Shown: positions 1-12,120 of the stretch, piece after piece
Layout of the letters: the number at the start of each line of letters is the position of its first letter
Numbering within the stretch: position 1 is the first letter of the stretch
DNA from: Viscum album
Lineage: Eukaryota > Streptophyta > Magnoliopsida > Santalales > Viscaceae
Direction: 5' to 3'
DNA: 64,000 nucleotides
Assembly: GCA_963277665.1 (NCBI GenBank)
Contig: OY728152.1
Coordinates: 1,187,500,357-1,187,564,356, forward strand
Notes under the pieces: model-generated
Database searches by the model: none
What the model saw: the letters and a program-made list of their open reading frames with translations, nothing else
Told to the model about the DNA's origin: nothing
Position numbers and translations under genes: made by a program

Positions 1-850
1 TATTTTGGTTTATACACAACCTTCTTTTATATGGTGTATAAACCCCTTTGACCTTTATGTTTATCCAATAGGAATCTTATTTATATGAAGCGTTTTACTA
101 AATCAAAAAAGGGAATTTTTTTTCCGTACATCTGCGGCAACAATGACTTCTCCGCCGCTGTGACGATTATTTGTGTTTCGGCTTCCTCTACAAGACTTAC
201 CATTTTTTAAAGAAAAATAAATACCATGTTTTAATTTTCTTTTATTTTGGTATTGAAAATGGTTTTCATAATGTTTTTATATCAATGTGTTGTATTGATA
301 TCTTGTGATTGAAAAGTTGAAAAGTTATGTTTCCTTTATTCATGTTTTATATGATACGATTATGTTATGGTTCATGGGCATTATTATGAATACGGGTGAT
401 TCCGTGAAAAACTAAGGGCGGGTGAGCCCGATATAGCTCTCCAATGAATTGGGTAACACGAAGGAGTGAAATATTAAGGTTTCTCTGAACAGATTTAGGG
501 AATATACTGTGGTGGGTATTCCAAACGTAACCAAGTGGGTTACTCCCTATGTAAGAATGTTATGAATGCCTCAAGTTACCTTTTATGTCTTTTGATTTCT
601 ATGATTTATTTAGGATTTGATATGCCTATGTTTTATGGGTAATGTATGATTTCATTCTTATATATATATGAACTTGTGTTTCCTTTCCATATTTTTATAA
701 CCCTTACTGAGCTTTTTATGCTCACCCCATGTTTTTTTTTGAAATGTTTTTCACAGGTCAAGGGAAAGGTATATTATATGATGATGGTGTCAAGGAAGTG
801 TCATGAAATAATCCATGCTTTATTTTTTTAAATATGTTTCTATTTATGGG
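1..850 (+). repeat. LTR-like fragment of a Ty3/gypsy-type repeat (tentative)
   Basis: This stretch is clearly richer in G and C than the following 20 kb, especially at 120-210 (CG-containing runs) and 400-560. The segment around 415-460 (gagcccgatatag, then CCAATGAATTGGGTAAC) recurs in reverse complement near 50.59-50.62 kb. The piece near 720-790, a CTCACCCC motif followed by a T-rich run and an AGGTCAAGGGAAAGG-like end, resembles 48.18-48.25 kb. No coding potential is visible; the 61-codon frame at 646-831 has no recognisable domain. I infer part of an LTR truncated by the window edge, but no second LTR or primer site confirms it. Confidence 0.35.
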
Positions 851-2100
851 AGAAAATATATACTATATTTTATGTAACCACTTTATTTAAATGTGGAATG
901 TAATGCAAGTTTTATGATCTAATTCTCTAAAACTCCAAACCGGAAAAGATCTCAAATGTGTAATCTTGTAATAACTCAAGATTAAGTAAGTTTTAAGGCT
1001 GGGGCCTTATATAAACATTCCACTCATTACATACCTTATCACTATGCAGCTATAATCTCCAATGTTCTATAGAATAATGATTAAAAATCATGTAGGAATG
1101 TGTTGTTATTTCATAAGAATCAATTAATTCATGATGTGTTATATTCTCCAATCGTCATTTGATCGTACACTATTGTTTCTAAATTATTCCAACTTATGTC
1201 TACTCATCTCTCCTCACCTTCCTTTTTTTATCTCACATTTTATGAAAATAATTTCATTGGATTATAGGTTTCCAATATTAGATGCCAATATTAATTATTT
1301 ATATGGTGTAAGAATTCAATAAAATCAGGTTTATGATGAAATTCAATATTATTTGGATACTAAAAGTCAGATTTTAAAAATTCAACTCCACTTAGTGTAT
1401 AGATATTTCAACAATGGTAGAAATTTTGTATAATAATCCTTTATTTATTTATTATTACATTGTGATTATTTCAAAGAGACTTTTTCATATTAATAATAAT
1501 ATAATAATATTTTTATTATCTATATTACATTTAATGACACAGTGTAATTAGGTGTTGAAAAAAATTACATATGGTTTGGAATCATCATTAATATAAATAT
1601 AATTGTTCAAAATTATTCCTATTTTCAATAGAATATATAACTCCCATATTTATTTCTATTATGTTGATAAATAATAAATTTTTTTAATTAAACTAATAGA
1701 TATCAATAATTTTGTACTAAAATATTTTTTAATGGATATTTCATTCAGTGTCTAAATAATGGTGGGAAATGATGGTCTATTCTAAAAAATTATTCTCAAT
1801 ATTATATTATACCACAGTTGTAATTATATATTTTGTAGGGAACTATTGTCTTCTTAGTTCAATGTTGTCTTGATAATAAATTAATGATGTTAACCCATAC
1901 TATAAATAAATTTTTTTTGAGGAATATTAGGATTTAGGATCTTGGATCGGTCATTCTAGTAAAGTTATATCGTCATATCCAATCAAGATGATATTATTCT
2001 AGATATATTTTTATTTAGTTCTGGTTTATTCTTACCCCTTGGGGAATTATAGGTGTTTCCTATCCGAATTATGCATATATATTGTAGGTAGATTAACAAT
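851..2100. other. AT-rich intergenic DNA, nothing recognised
   Basis: Very AT-rich sequence with short homopolymer runs. The only open frames are about 60 codons long, such as 1131-1322, and show no domain. No RNA gene, clear repeat unit or element boundary is visible. Confidence 0.5.
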
Positions 2101-3700
2101 AGAATCTATTGTAATAGGAATTTGGATAATCCCCAGGAACTTTTTTTCAGCTACTATGACACACTCCATTTTTCTGTGGTTGGAAAGATGGGTGGTTATT
2201 TATATATGAATATTTTTTTCCCCGCTATCTCAGTGTTTATAGGTTTCCCTTAGATATGAATGAAATAAAGAAATATATTTTTTCTCATGGTCTCTACTAG
2301 AAGTATTTATCTTTTTCCCATGTGGTGTATAAAACACCCCTGTTTTCTAGTAATTTACCCTATTATTATGTATTTTTATGTTCTTATCTAAAAACTTTTG
2401 CAAGGATATCCAAATATCCATAGTCAATTAACATTTTGGAGTATGTTTTCTCAAACGCTAGATTGTTATAAGACAAACCATCTTAGTACGGATACATAGA
2501 AATTCATAGTTAGTGCTTGATTGATCATGTTTTTTGAGTCAACCATGTGAGGGGTCATTTGGTGATAGTATCATGATCATATTTAGTTAGTGGTTTAAAA
2601 ATAATGTTTTGTAATCATGTTTTATGCATTTATTTGACATAAAATTTTATTTTATCTCAGTTTTAATCCCTAAAATACAAATTTTAAGTCTCTTAGATCA
2701 TTAAATCATACTCTTCTCCTATCTAGAGTGTTATTGGTGGTTCAGTTTTCTCCAGAAGTCTATTTTGATGTGTCTATGTGAACTAGATCTCCAAAATAAA
2801 TGGTAAGTCTCTATTTTTTTCTTTTTCCCTTTAGATATTCTCAATTCCTATGAACCTTTATGGTAAATATAATTCTATAAGGAGAGATAAAAAATATATG
2901 TTATGCTTTAATGAGATATAGATTTGATATATTGAATGTAATATATTTGGATCCAAGATATAGTGGTTTCAAAGTGCCATTCAATATGTTTACCACCCAT
3001 CTAATGGTATGTATATTATTTACCTTCTCTATAAATTCTAGACCAACAAGGATTAGTTTTATACGAATGATTTCACTGTTTTACAAGAAAAGTTAATATA
3101 TTTCAGGATGTAAACTCCCTTTGATAGTAATTTTAAATTAATCTCTTTAATTAATTGTTTTTGGAACAATGTAATTTGAATAGATTTCATAAAACACAAT
3201 TATTTATTCTTATAAATTTTTTTTAAAAAATTTATACATTCGTTTAATTTATCAATGATGTTTAACCGAAATGTTTTATAGGATTATAATATTATATGTA
3301 GGATTAATTGATTTATAAACATGGCATACATTGATTTTGTGTGGTTATTTACATTGGACATGAGCATGAATAAGGGGTTTGGTGCATGACAATAGGCACC
3401 TAGATAATTTTCACCTAATTATAAATTAGTGTATTGATGATTAACCATTCATGAGTATGGGATTTTAACATAGAATTAATGAGTGATTGATTGGACGTAT
3501 GTGGTGAATATTTCCTATGTTATTAATTTTTTTAATTTTTTTAAATTTAATTTTATTTATTTTTAATTGGTTAACTATTTTGATGTTCGATTTAGGAAAT
3601 AGTCATTATTTTGAACTATGAGAAACAAATTTGCATCCTAGTGGTGTGAGATGGTAAGGCTCATAGCATAATTAAACTAGTCTGGGTTACCCACCTAAAA
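2100..3700 (+). repeat. 5' LTR-like segment of relic A
   Basis: Two anchors show shared ancestry with the - strand of 10.25-11.69 kb. The segment at 2,530-2,590 (ACCATGTGAGGGG, then GATAGTATCA) matches the reverse complement of 11,310-11,360. The segment at 3,405-3,490 (AGGCACCTAGATAA and what follows) matches the reverse complement of 10,430-10,525. The anchors are ~880 bp apart here and ~850 bp apart there. In both relics this sequence sits outside the gag-pol remains: at the 5' side in A and at the 3' side in B, as LTR copies of one family should. Exact ends cannot be set. Confidence 0.4.
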
Positions 3701-5483
3701 ATTATATAATTTGGTCTGTATGTAGCCATTTTTTTTCAAGAAAAATGTAAAAGAAGACTCATATTTTGCAAGAAGATAGTAAATATACTACTTCCTTTGA
3801 AAGGTTTTTGGAGTTTCAGGTCATCTCATAGAGTGGTTGGAGTAATGAAACATTGGTTTTAAGGTATAAATATTTATTATCGTTTTTCTTGTTTGTTGTT
3901 TATAAAATTTTACTACTATAATGATATTGTGTATTTATTGGTTTTCATTTGAGATTTACTATTTACAGACATGCGTTGTATAGTAAGTCTACTTGTTAAT
4001 ATTTTGTGTTTAATGGTTATACTTTTTGAAGTGTAAAATAATTCCCAAATGGTTCAATAAGCTATTGGTATATATTTAATGCATTTGGGTTCTTGGGACC
4101 CTCTAACCTGATCATAGTGATTAGGTTGGGATAAATATTTTAATTTTTAGAAGTCTTTTATCGTCTATAATTCCTAGATCGTATCAAGGTGATAAAATAT
4201 TTCAAAACATTAAATGTATAAAATATGTATATGAAGGTATTCTTTTTGTGTTGAAAATCATATTACTAGGGTGTCATGGGTACAAAATGTTTTTTAACTC
4301 TTCTAGGAGTGCTTTCATATCATCATTATTGTTTTAGTCAGTGTGTCTATTATATCATGGATTTATAATGATACATACCATTAGGGATGTGTTTTCTATA
4401 TTAGGGGAAATTATTTCTATAATTATTTAATAATAAATATTTCTGTTGTCAATTTTATGATCTATAAATGGTAAGTTATCATGTATGTACTAAATAAGTG
4501 GTTTTTTATTTTAATTATAGAGAAATGGAACTTTTTACATTATGTAGAAACTGGTTAGAATATGTTTTATAAATCATGCTTTGACATGATCCACATTTGA
4601 ACCAAAAACTTTTTAAAATAATCATTCAATATTTTTAAGATAATAATAATATAAATCAAAACAAGGAACCTTGTAATGAGGATCATTCTATTCAATATCA
4701 AAAATAGAATCAACCTATATTTTCAGGGGGTAAGAAACACGAAAATATGGAAGTGTTTCTAAGTAGAATGGTCTCAATTATTTTACCTTAGAACATAGAT
4801 TGATTTAATTTTTTTACATTTTAGTATGCATATTTTTGAATATTGCATGCCAATGGTGGGATTTAGCTGTCCAATATAATTTCAACCATGTCCTTAAGTG
4901 GGAGGGGTTTAGAGAATTATTCAATACAAAATTATACAAGAACACTATAATGATATCTTAGATGACATATTTCTTCATCCATAATAAATAAAATATAGTA
5001 TTTATATAAAATGGTTTTATGTTTATGAACAAATTTTGTTTTTTCTAGAATTATCTTCTATTTATTCCTTTACGTCTCACATCATTGAATCAGGGATATA
5101 ACAAGAATTCTATTCTTTGATTTAAATTACACATATTACTAATGAAACAAATATAGCGTATAAACTAATAGTGGTAGAAAAATATATCATTAAAAATATT
5201 ATTGGAGGATGTACATTTGTATATATTGAAATAGATGGAAATTTGAGTGCTGGGAAAACATAAAAGAGGGAAAATTCTTTCTAAGGTGGTGTAGCAACTC
5301 CGAATCTGACCAGATGAATGGTAAACTATTCTTAATAAACCCTAATTAAGGCTAGATGATTTTATGTTTGTTTTATCGAACATATAATTTGAAATTCCAC
5401 GTACCAACCAAAATCAGATCATAATTATAATCTAATGGGAATTTTTCCATGTTATTTACAAAATTTTTAATATTACAATTATT

Positions 5484-5675
5484 TTGAAAACATATCGTGT
5501 ATCATTGAATGAATATGATTTAATTTTAAGACAATGTCCAAAAATTTCTAATCCTCTAAACTATTTGAACCAAGGTGTTACTAGGAACACCCCAAATCAT
5601 AAAAAATGCAACCACTGCATAGAATATTTGAACAATGGTGTTCTAGTAAGTAGCTATATAGTGATGACAAAATGA
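5484..5675 (+). pseudogene. Conserved fragment shared by relics A and B (63 codons)
   Basis: The frame contains a KISNPLN...RNTPNHKK pattern. A similar pattern, KISYPLN...RNTQTHKK, occurs in the - strand frame at 14,961-15,233 of relic B, with the same spacing to the reverse transcriptase remains in both. This supports homology of the two relics, but I cannot assign a domain. By position it lies between the expected gag and protease/RT regions. It is not an independent gene. Confidence 0.35.
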
Positions 5676-6559
5676 GCGTGGGAGAAAAATTCAGCCCTTT
5701 GACTATATGAGGTATTATTCTACTTATCATGACCTTTATAATTGTTTAATTTTATACTGGTTCATCTCACTATTTTGTTTCTTTGTGTATCTTTAATCTA
5801 GTATGGTTTCATATCAAGATGATTCCATAAGTGGAGAGTATCCAAACACCTCTTGTGTAGTGAGAGTGTAGGGAAGTTTATTGAAAAACTTATTTTATCA
5901 CCATTGATACACTATAATTTGATTGGGGATAATAATCTTTAATGATTGATGTCATTAACATTATCATGGGAATTGATTTGTTAATTTATTTTATGACAAA
6001 AATCAATTATATTACATGAGTAGTTTTATTTAAATCACCTGATGGGAAGGTGATTCTTTTTTTAATGACATTTTAATGTGATTAAGGGATGAGAATGAAT
6101 CTAAGAACTAATAGTGGTAGTAATTTACAATCATTAAAAAATTACTTTTGAGACTAATTATATAATTATTTCTATTTATTCCCAACAATTTAGGATCAAT
6201 ACCTAGATATTTTTCAAGAAAATGTCACTTGTTTCCCACATAAAACAGCTATAGAATTTTTTATTGATCTCCTTATAGGGACAGAAAATATTTTAATTCC
6301 AACATATATAAAGTAAGAAATAGAGTTAATGTTGTTGAAGATTAAATATAAAAAATGGGAATGTAAATGATTCATATGACCAAATATGTCATATAGGGAT
6401 ACTCAAAATTTTTTTAAAGAAGAAATATAGTTTATTATGACTCTTTGTTGAAAATTATAAACTAAACAATTTTATGATATAAAATTGATATGTACATATA
6501 AGGGTTGATTACAATTTTTTTTCAATTGGTTGGAGTATAACTGGACTCCAAAATGTATA

Positions 6560-6960
6560 CATTCATAAAGTGTCTCTGACTCTATAATATGAAATAGTAT
6601 CTACCCGAAACACGTTTCATTTGACGCTAAATCATTTCAAATAGATGGTAATGCCCTTTGGTATTAAAAATTCAGTAGCAGGTTTATTGGAATTTATGAA
6701 TAATTTATTTAAGTTATAACTAGACACTTTTTTGTTGTATTTTTGGATGAAAATCTAGTGTACTCATTAACATAGAAACAACATTAACAACATTTAGAGA
6801 TCTTTTTATCAACATTTAGATCTCAATTTATTTGAAGAATTATGTAAATGTGATTTTTGGTTATAAGATGTTTTGCTCTTATGAATTTCATTTTTATGAA
6901 TGGAAAATCAGTAGAACCTATGAAGATATAATTTTTTATCTCACATAATCCACCGAACAA
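6560..6960 (+). pseudogene. Relic A reverse transcriptase remnant
   Basis: The reverse transcriptase of Ty3/gypsy elements copies element RNA into DNA. Here 6,649-6,760 encodes MPFGIKNS followed by FMNNLF, the equivalent of the family's MPFGLTNAP...FM..V motif. After a shift of frame, FLDENLVYS stands where the family has YFDDILVYS, so the second catalytic aspartate is Glu. Further on, KSVEP corresponds to the ISVDP stretch after the thumb. Stops and at least one frameshift break the frame. The family assignment is clear; the copy is dead. Confidence 0.7.
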
Positions 6961-8659
6961 AATTATTACGATACACATCATTAAGGGAATATTGGGTTAC
7001 TAATTTCACTTTTTATGGAAATAATAGGTCTTTAACTTCCTATGAATACACTCATGATAATGGCTAATCTGTTCCACTAGAGTGAGGATTTTTTAAAATC
7101 ATTCGTAGTTACTTTATAAAGGTTAAAATCCACAAAAATTCATGTTTTTATAGAAAAAATTATGTTTTTCTAGTCTATTATTATGCTTCTATATATAGAT
7201 GTAGTAGTTTTGTCATTAAAGGGGACCATAGAGTAGCTTATTGAAGCATGATAATGGTGAATTCATGAAAATAATTATATGACCCCTAATTTTGAATTTG
7301 AATCAGTAGTTCATGTTTTTAAATCATGAATGCATTATCTTCTTAGTGATAAAATCATTGTGTTAAGATATTATAAAATCATAGAGAACATCTTTGGATA
7401 ATAATATTTGAACATGGGGAAAAATGAGGGATAGAATACTGTTATATGTTTGACATTTATTTTGTTTATATATCGATAAAAAGGGAATTATGTAGAAGAT
7501 TCATTTTTCCAACATCAATAAAATCAATAATCAAAAAAGCATGTTATTTCGTAAAATTGATATGTATGATTATAGTTATGCGTTTATAATTTATAAAAAA
7601 CCACTGATATTACAATATACAATCTAGTGAGTCTTATTATTTACTCAATTGAATATGTTAAGGATTCTTTGATATCAAAATCTCAATAAAATACCATTAT
7701 ATACAAACATAATGGTGGGGAATTAATTTAAATGATTAAAACCATATAGGAACTCTATTTTTCATTATCTTGATCAAAATTTAAATTTTTAATCTTTACT
7801 AGAGAATAATATTTGTACATACAAGAACTCAATGTGGGTTGTTAATCATGGAATTCAAATGATGTATAAGGAATTTTGAACACATTTCAGTATAGAATGA
7901 AAATGAAAATGTTAGATCATGTATATAGAGTCCTTAAATGATATAAGGTTACAGATAACAAAACCACCTAGTATGTTTCAATATTCACTTAAACATGCCT
8001 GCAAATAGGATTAGATACCTATATTTTTTTTCCACATGTCTACCAATAACATTTTGAAAACACAATCCCATATGGGTGAGCATGGATTGACTCAAAAATT
8101 TATCTCACTTAATTCTGATTCATGAATCTCATATAATAGGAGACATATAAAATATCATTATTTTGGATGTTTTACTATAGCATTGAACAATATTTTCTAT
8201 AATCTCAAACCAAGATCCATATTTTACCTCTCAGAGTTTATTTTCAATTAATGCATATTTCATTTTACCAATTGACCATATGTGTATTATATCATATTCA
8301 AATGGATGGGAAGTCTAAACAAACAATTCAAGGGATGCATGATGTGATCTTATCTTAGTTAATGGATATTAGAGTCTCATGGGGTAACAATTTACCATTA
8401 TTCTAGTACTCATACAATAAAAGAAATCATGCCAAGATATATATGTCTCCTTTTGATGCATTTTATGTCCATCCATTTTGCACCCATCATTTTTTTAATT
8501 ATTAAATAGATGTTTTTTGACCTAGACATGTTTAAGAGAAAATTATAGGAAAACAATGACAATATTCCAACATATTAAAAAAATATGGATTATTGACTTT
8601 GGTAGTTATAATTTGATTTTGGATGTTAAATGTTCTTTGAAGTCCTCCTATAGGTAGGG

Positions 8660-9005
8660 AATCAACTTTTGGTGTGTGTGGTAAATTATCTCCCCATTAC
8701 ATTATCCTTTATGAAATATTGGATCATATTAGTGATTTGGTTTATTATTTTCTTGAATACCATACTTCATCCATGTACACAATTAATTCCATGTATCTCT
8801 ATTGATGAAATACTAAACTAACTATCAAAAAATGATTCAAAGAGACCACATTGATCTTGCATCAGATGGTAGTTTACTACATAATGTATTATAGGTTTTG
8901 GATGTATAAGATAAATGGGTTCATTGAAAGAGTTTTCATTTGGTACTACTATTATTGGATCATGGTCAGATTTAGGGAGACATTTTAGAACAAAAACAGC
9001 TTATA
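8660..9005 (+). pseudogene. Relic A integrase C-terminus and chromodomain remnant
   Basis: Translation from about 8,670 gives FGVCGKLSPHY followed by YEILDHI and LVYYFL. This is the GKLSPR..GPFEIL..VG.VAY pattern of the Ty3/gypsy integrase C-terminal region, with a decayed HNVFHVS site just after. At 8,890-8,975 VLDV.DK...KSFHLVLLL stands where chromoviruses have ILDR..K.LR.K.IPLVKVLW, the start of the chromodomain. In chromoviruses this domain binds methylated histone H3 and guides integration to heterochromatin. Several stops are present. Confidence 0.6.
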
Positions 9006-9059
9006 CAAAACGAATGGCCTATATTTCTCTAAAGCACTGGAAATATCCACCTTCATTGG

Positions 9060-10250
9060 GATAGATAATACCTTAATTTAATCAATAAACACAAAAAATT
9101 ATAAACTAATTACTATGACAAAAATATATTTCCCATTATAATTAATATTCATTTAAAAACATTTGTTTTCTAATTCTCTATAAAATGTAGTATGGTTTTT
9201 AAACTATAGGAAGGTTCCTTTTGGGTCTTTTCTTCTCTTAAATTATTATATGAGGTACTAACCATGTAATTTGGCTTAAAATGGGACATTTCTAGTAACT
9301 AGATGATATGTGGTCAAATTTTGGTCACAAAATATATTTTAAAAAATTTATATATTATTTTTACCCTTATGGTTTTAATCCCCCCAACTTAAACCCATTT
9401 TCACTATAAGAGCTCTAAAAATTTCCACTATTTTCTCTTTTAATTATGAAAAAAATTACGTTGAACTTATTATATAATATAATTTATTATGATTATAAGC
9501 ATGTAATTAATTTTACCGAATTCAATACAAATAAGTGGATGAATTTAACCATAAATTCAAATCATAGGCACAACTAACAAATAGAATTTTTAATAAATCC
9601 ATGTTTCAAGATTAAGATGATTTTATATTATCATTTTTACAATTAATAATAATTATATTTATTTTAATTCAAATATTTTATATATTACCTATCAATTTCT
9701 TTTAAATCATTCATTTTTTGGGTTATATAAATTAATGAAAACCAGAAAACATTATTCACTTTAAAAGAGATTCCAAAAACCTGTGTTTTTAAGTTGAAAA
9801 ATAAATTTATAAAAAAAATACAGTATGAAGAAGATTAAAAAATAATTAATTATATTAAATATTAATTAATATTACTTATGTAACAAGAAATAAAATAAGA
9901 ATAATTATTGTGTTTTTAAATAACTGAATTTATTGAAAATAAATAATTATTTATGAATATATTTTTTTCCTTTCACCGAAAAAATCTGTATTTTCTAAAA
10001 AATAAAAAAAATTGAATCTTATATTATTTTTAATATTCTAATTTCAATAAATAATTTCCATTTATAATATAAATTTCCTGAATTACAAATATATTAATAA
10101 CAATATTTTTTCATAAAAAGGAATAAAAATAAGATTTCATGAAAATGTTGTTTTTTTAAGAATAAATTGAATTTATTAAAAATAGAATACCCATTTTCAA
10201 ATAATTTTAAAATATTAATATTTAGTAGAAAATTCATATAAATATCTTAT
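9060..10250. repeat. Probable decayed 3' LTR of relic A, extremely AT-rich
   Basis: This sequence follows the chromodomain remnant directly. Its first ~60 bp still match the corresponding sequence of relic B (9,000-9,060 against the reverse complement of 11,690-11,750). Beyond 9.4 kb it is almost pure A/T with no recognisable unit. A 3' LTR is expected here from element structure, but I could not align it convincingly with 2.1-3.7 kb. Confidence 0.3.
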
Positions 10251-11690
10251 GGTATTTAATACTATTCATACTCGCCAATTTAACAGATAATTTATAATGG
10301 GTATATATTTTACAGGTTGGTTAAGCTCGATATTACATGTCGTATATACCATCGAACATAAGGTTCTCCTTTCAAAAATTTTCAATGATAAAATTTATAA
10401 TAATAGGTACAATAACCAAATTAATCTACTCAATCACAAATGAATGACCCGTAAAAGTCTCATGTCAATGAGGGAAAACCCATCAATCCAATAATTTGAC
10501 CATAGGTGACCATTTTCCAGGTGCCTTCAGTCTTCCTCCGCAAGCCTAATTCCTAGTAATGTTCAATTAAAATAAACACATTCCAAAAAAATGGGATAAG
10601 ATATAATATTCATACATTATATATATATTAAATTCCATTACATCAAAAATTTTCATCTAAAATATTTATTATCCCACAAACCCAATAATTTAGAATCCTT
10701 AATTTAAATTTAGTAGTTGTGTGGTTTTTTTTTTGAAACTATTAAATTTCCCACCTTCCCAAAACCATAAGATAAAATAATAAAAAAATATCAATTACAT
10801 AATTAAATAAATATACATTTTTTAAAACTTTTTTATAAAAATCAAATAAAAATAACCCATAATGTTCATGAATAATTGGAGAGGAGAAAGAAGTAACATA
10901 CCTCTAAATGGCTTATAAAATTTGAGAAAGATACAATAAAACTCGTGGATCTGGGTAGGATACATCTTAACATTAAAATATCCAATCAAGTTATAATAAT
11001 AAAATCAATATAATTAGTATATCAATATTTAATATATTAGATCTAACCATATGGTTGGGAGGACAATATAAGATATGAGGGAAAAAGTGAGAATGTTCAG
11101 ACCTACCAATCATTTAAGTTATCCACTATACATATATAAATAAAAACTATAATCTAAATAAAAAAACTACCATTAACACATAGGATAGATTATTTGATCA
11201 TGATATTGAGTGTGGAGAAGAAAAATTTGGGTTTTGGGGGATAAAACCTAGTTAAACGGAAATGATCAGAGAACTAAATACAATGTCCACAATTAGGCCA
11301 CCCATTTATGGAAACCATGTTATAACTATGCACGTGATACTATCTTAAAACCACCCCCTCACATGGATGGATCACAAGATTTTACAAAAAAAATATCAAA
11401 CATTATTTTTTTTATCTTTACTTTCACATTTTCTCTAGGCCCCTGCAGAGTTTGGAAGAGCATTGTTTCTATAGAGAGAAATTACATGCATGGATTCCAA
11501 GGAAATATGAATAGTTTATCATAACTATATATATATATAATCCAACCCAAAACACTTCTAATATATACCAAAACCATCTATTAAAACATGAGAATCAAAC
11601 CAAATATTATATTCAATAAATTTACATAATGGTTGGGAAATTTTCCTAAAATTGATGGTGTTATATTCTCTCCATCATTAGTATTTTCAT
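10250..11690 (-). repeat. 3' LTR of relic B
   Basis: In reverse complement this matches the + strand LTR-like segment at 2.1-3.7 kb at two well separated anchors (10,430-10,525 and 11,310-11,360). It lies directly downstream, in element sense, of the chromodomain remnant of relic B. A small GC-richer island at 10.51-10.56 kb includes CTTCCTCCGCAAGCC. The outer boundary near 10.25 kb is a rough estimate. Confidence 0.4.
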
Positions 11691-11769
11691 TAAACAAAAT
11701 TGGGATATTTATGGTGATTTAGAGATATTCAGGCCATTGTTTTAGTATAAATTCTTCATTTTTTCATGT

Positions 11770-12120
11770 GTCATTCTAAATCTGACCATTATTCTATAAG
11801 ACTCGCACTAAATAAATACTCTTTCCATTAAACCATTTATCATATCCATCCAAAATCTATATTAGAGAATGTAAAAAAATTCTATCAGATTTTATATAAT
11901 TGTTTTCTCATTGATTCATATAGTCAGTATTCTCTATGTATTTTATCAACAGAAATACATGGAATTAATTATATAAATAGTTAAATTGTAGTGATCAGTA
12001 AAACTAATAAACCATATGACAAATATTTTCAATTATTTCATAAGGTCTATTGTATTGGGGAGATAATTTCCCATACATCCCAAAAAATTTATTACCTAGA
12101 CATAGAGTTCTGTAAAAAAA
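11770..12120 (-). pseudogene. Relic B integrase C-terminus and chromodomain remnant
   Basis: The - strand from about 12,090 gives FFGMYGKLSPQY and then PYEIIENI, the integrase GKLSPR..GPFEIL motif, with FHVFL near the expected HNVFHVS site. From about 11,900, ILDGYDKWFNGKSIYLVRVL matches the ILDR..K.LR.K.IPLVKVLW start of plant chromovirus chromodomains and is better preserved than in relic A. The overall order and distance to the RT remnant (about 2.0 kb) equal those of relic A. Confidence 0.65.

Larger units (their letters stand above)
3700..9060 (+). mobile_element. Relic A: internal region of an ancient Ty3/gypsy chromovirus
   Basis: A heavily mutated gag-pol region on the + strand. Recognisable parts in order are a reverse transcriptase core (about 6.56-6.96 kb), the integrase C-terminal GKLSP region (about 8.67-8.83 kb) and a chromodomain-like end (about 8.88-9.0 kb). 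The interval matches the - strand of 11.69-16.95 kb almost co-linearly; paired positions such as 4765/15985, 6650/14100, 8690/12060 and 9012/11738 each sum to about 20,750. Gag is too decayed to place. No frame is open for more than ~63 codons. Confidence 0.65.

Noticed and set aside
10250..10500. A simple inverted duplication centred at 10.375 kb
   Set aside because: The mirror spacing suggests it, but the LTR-like part of relic B matches 2.1-3.7 kb and not its mirror position in 9.06-10.25 kb. Two separate elements of one family explain the data better.
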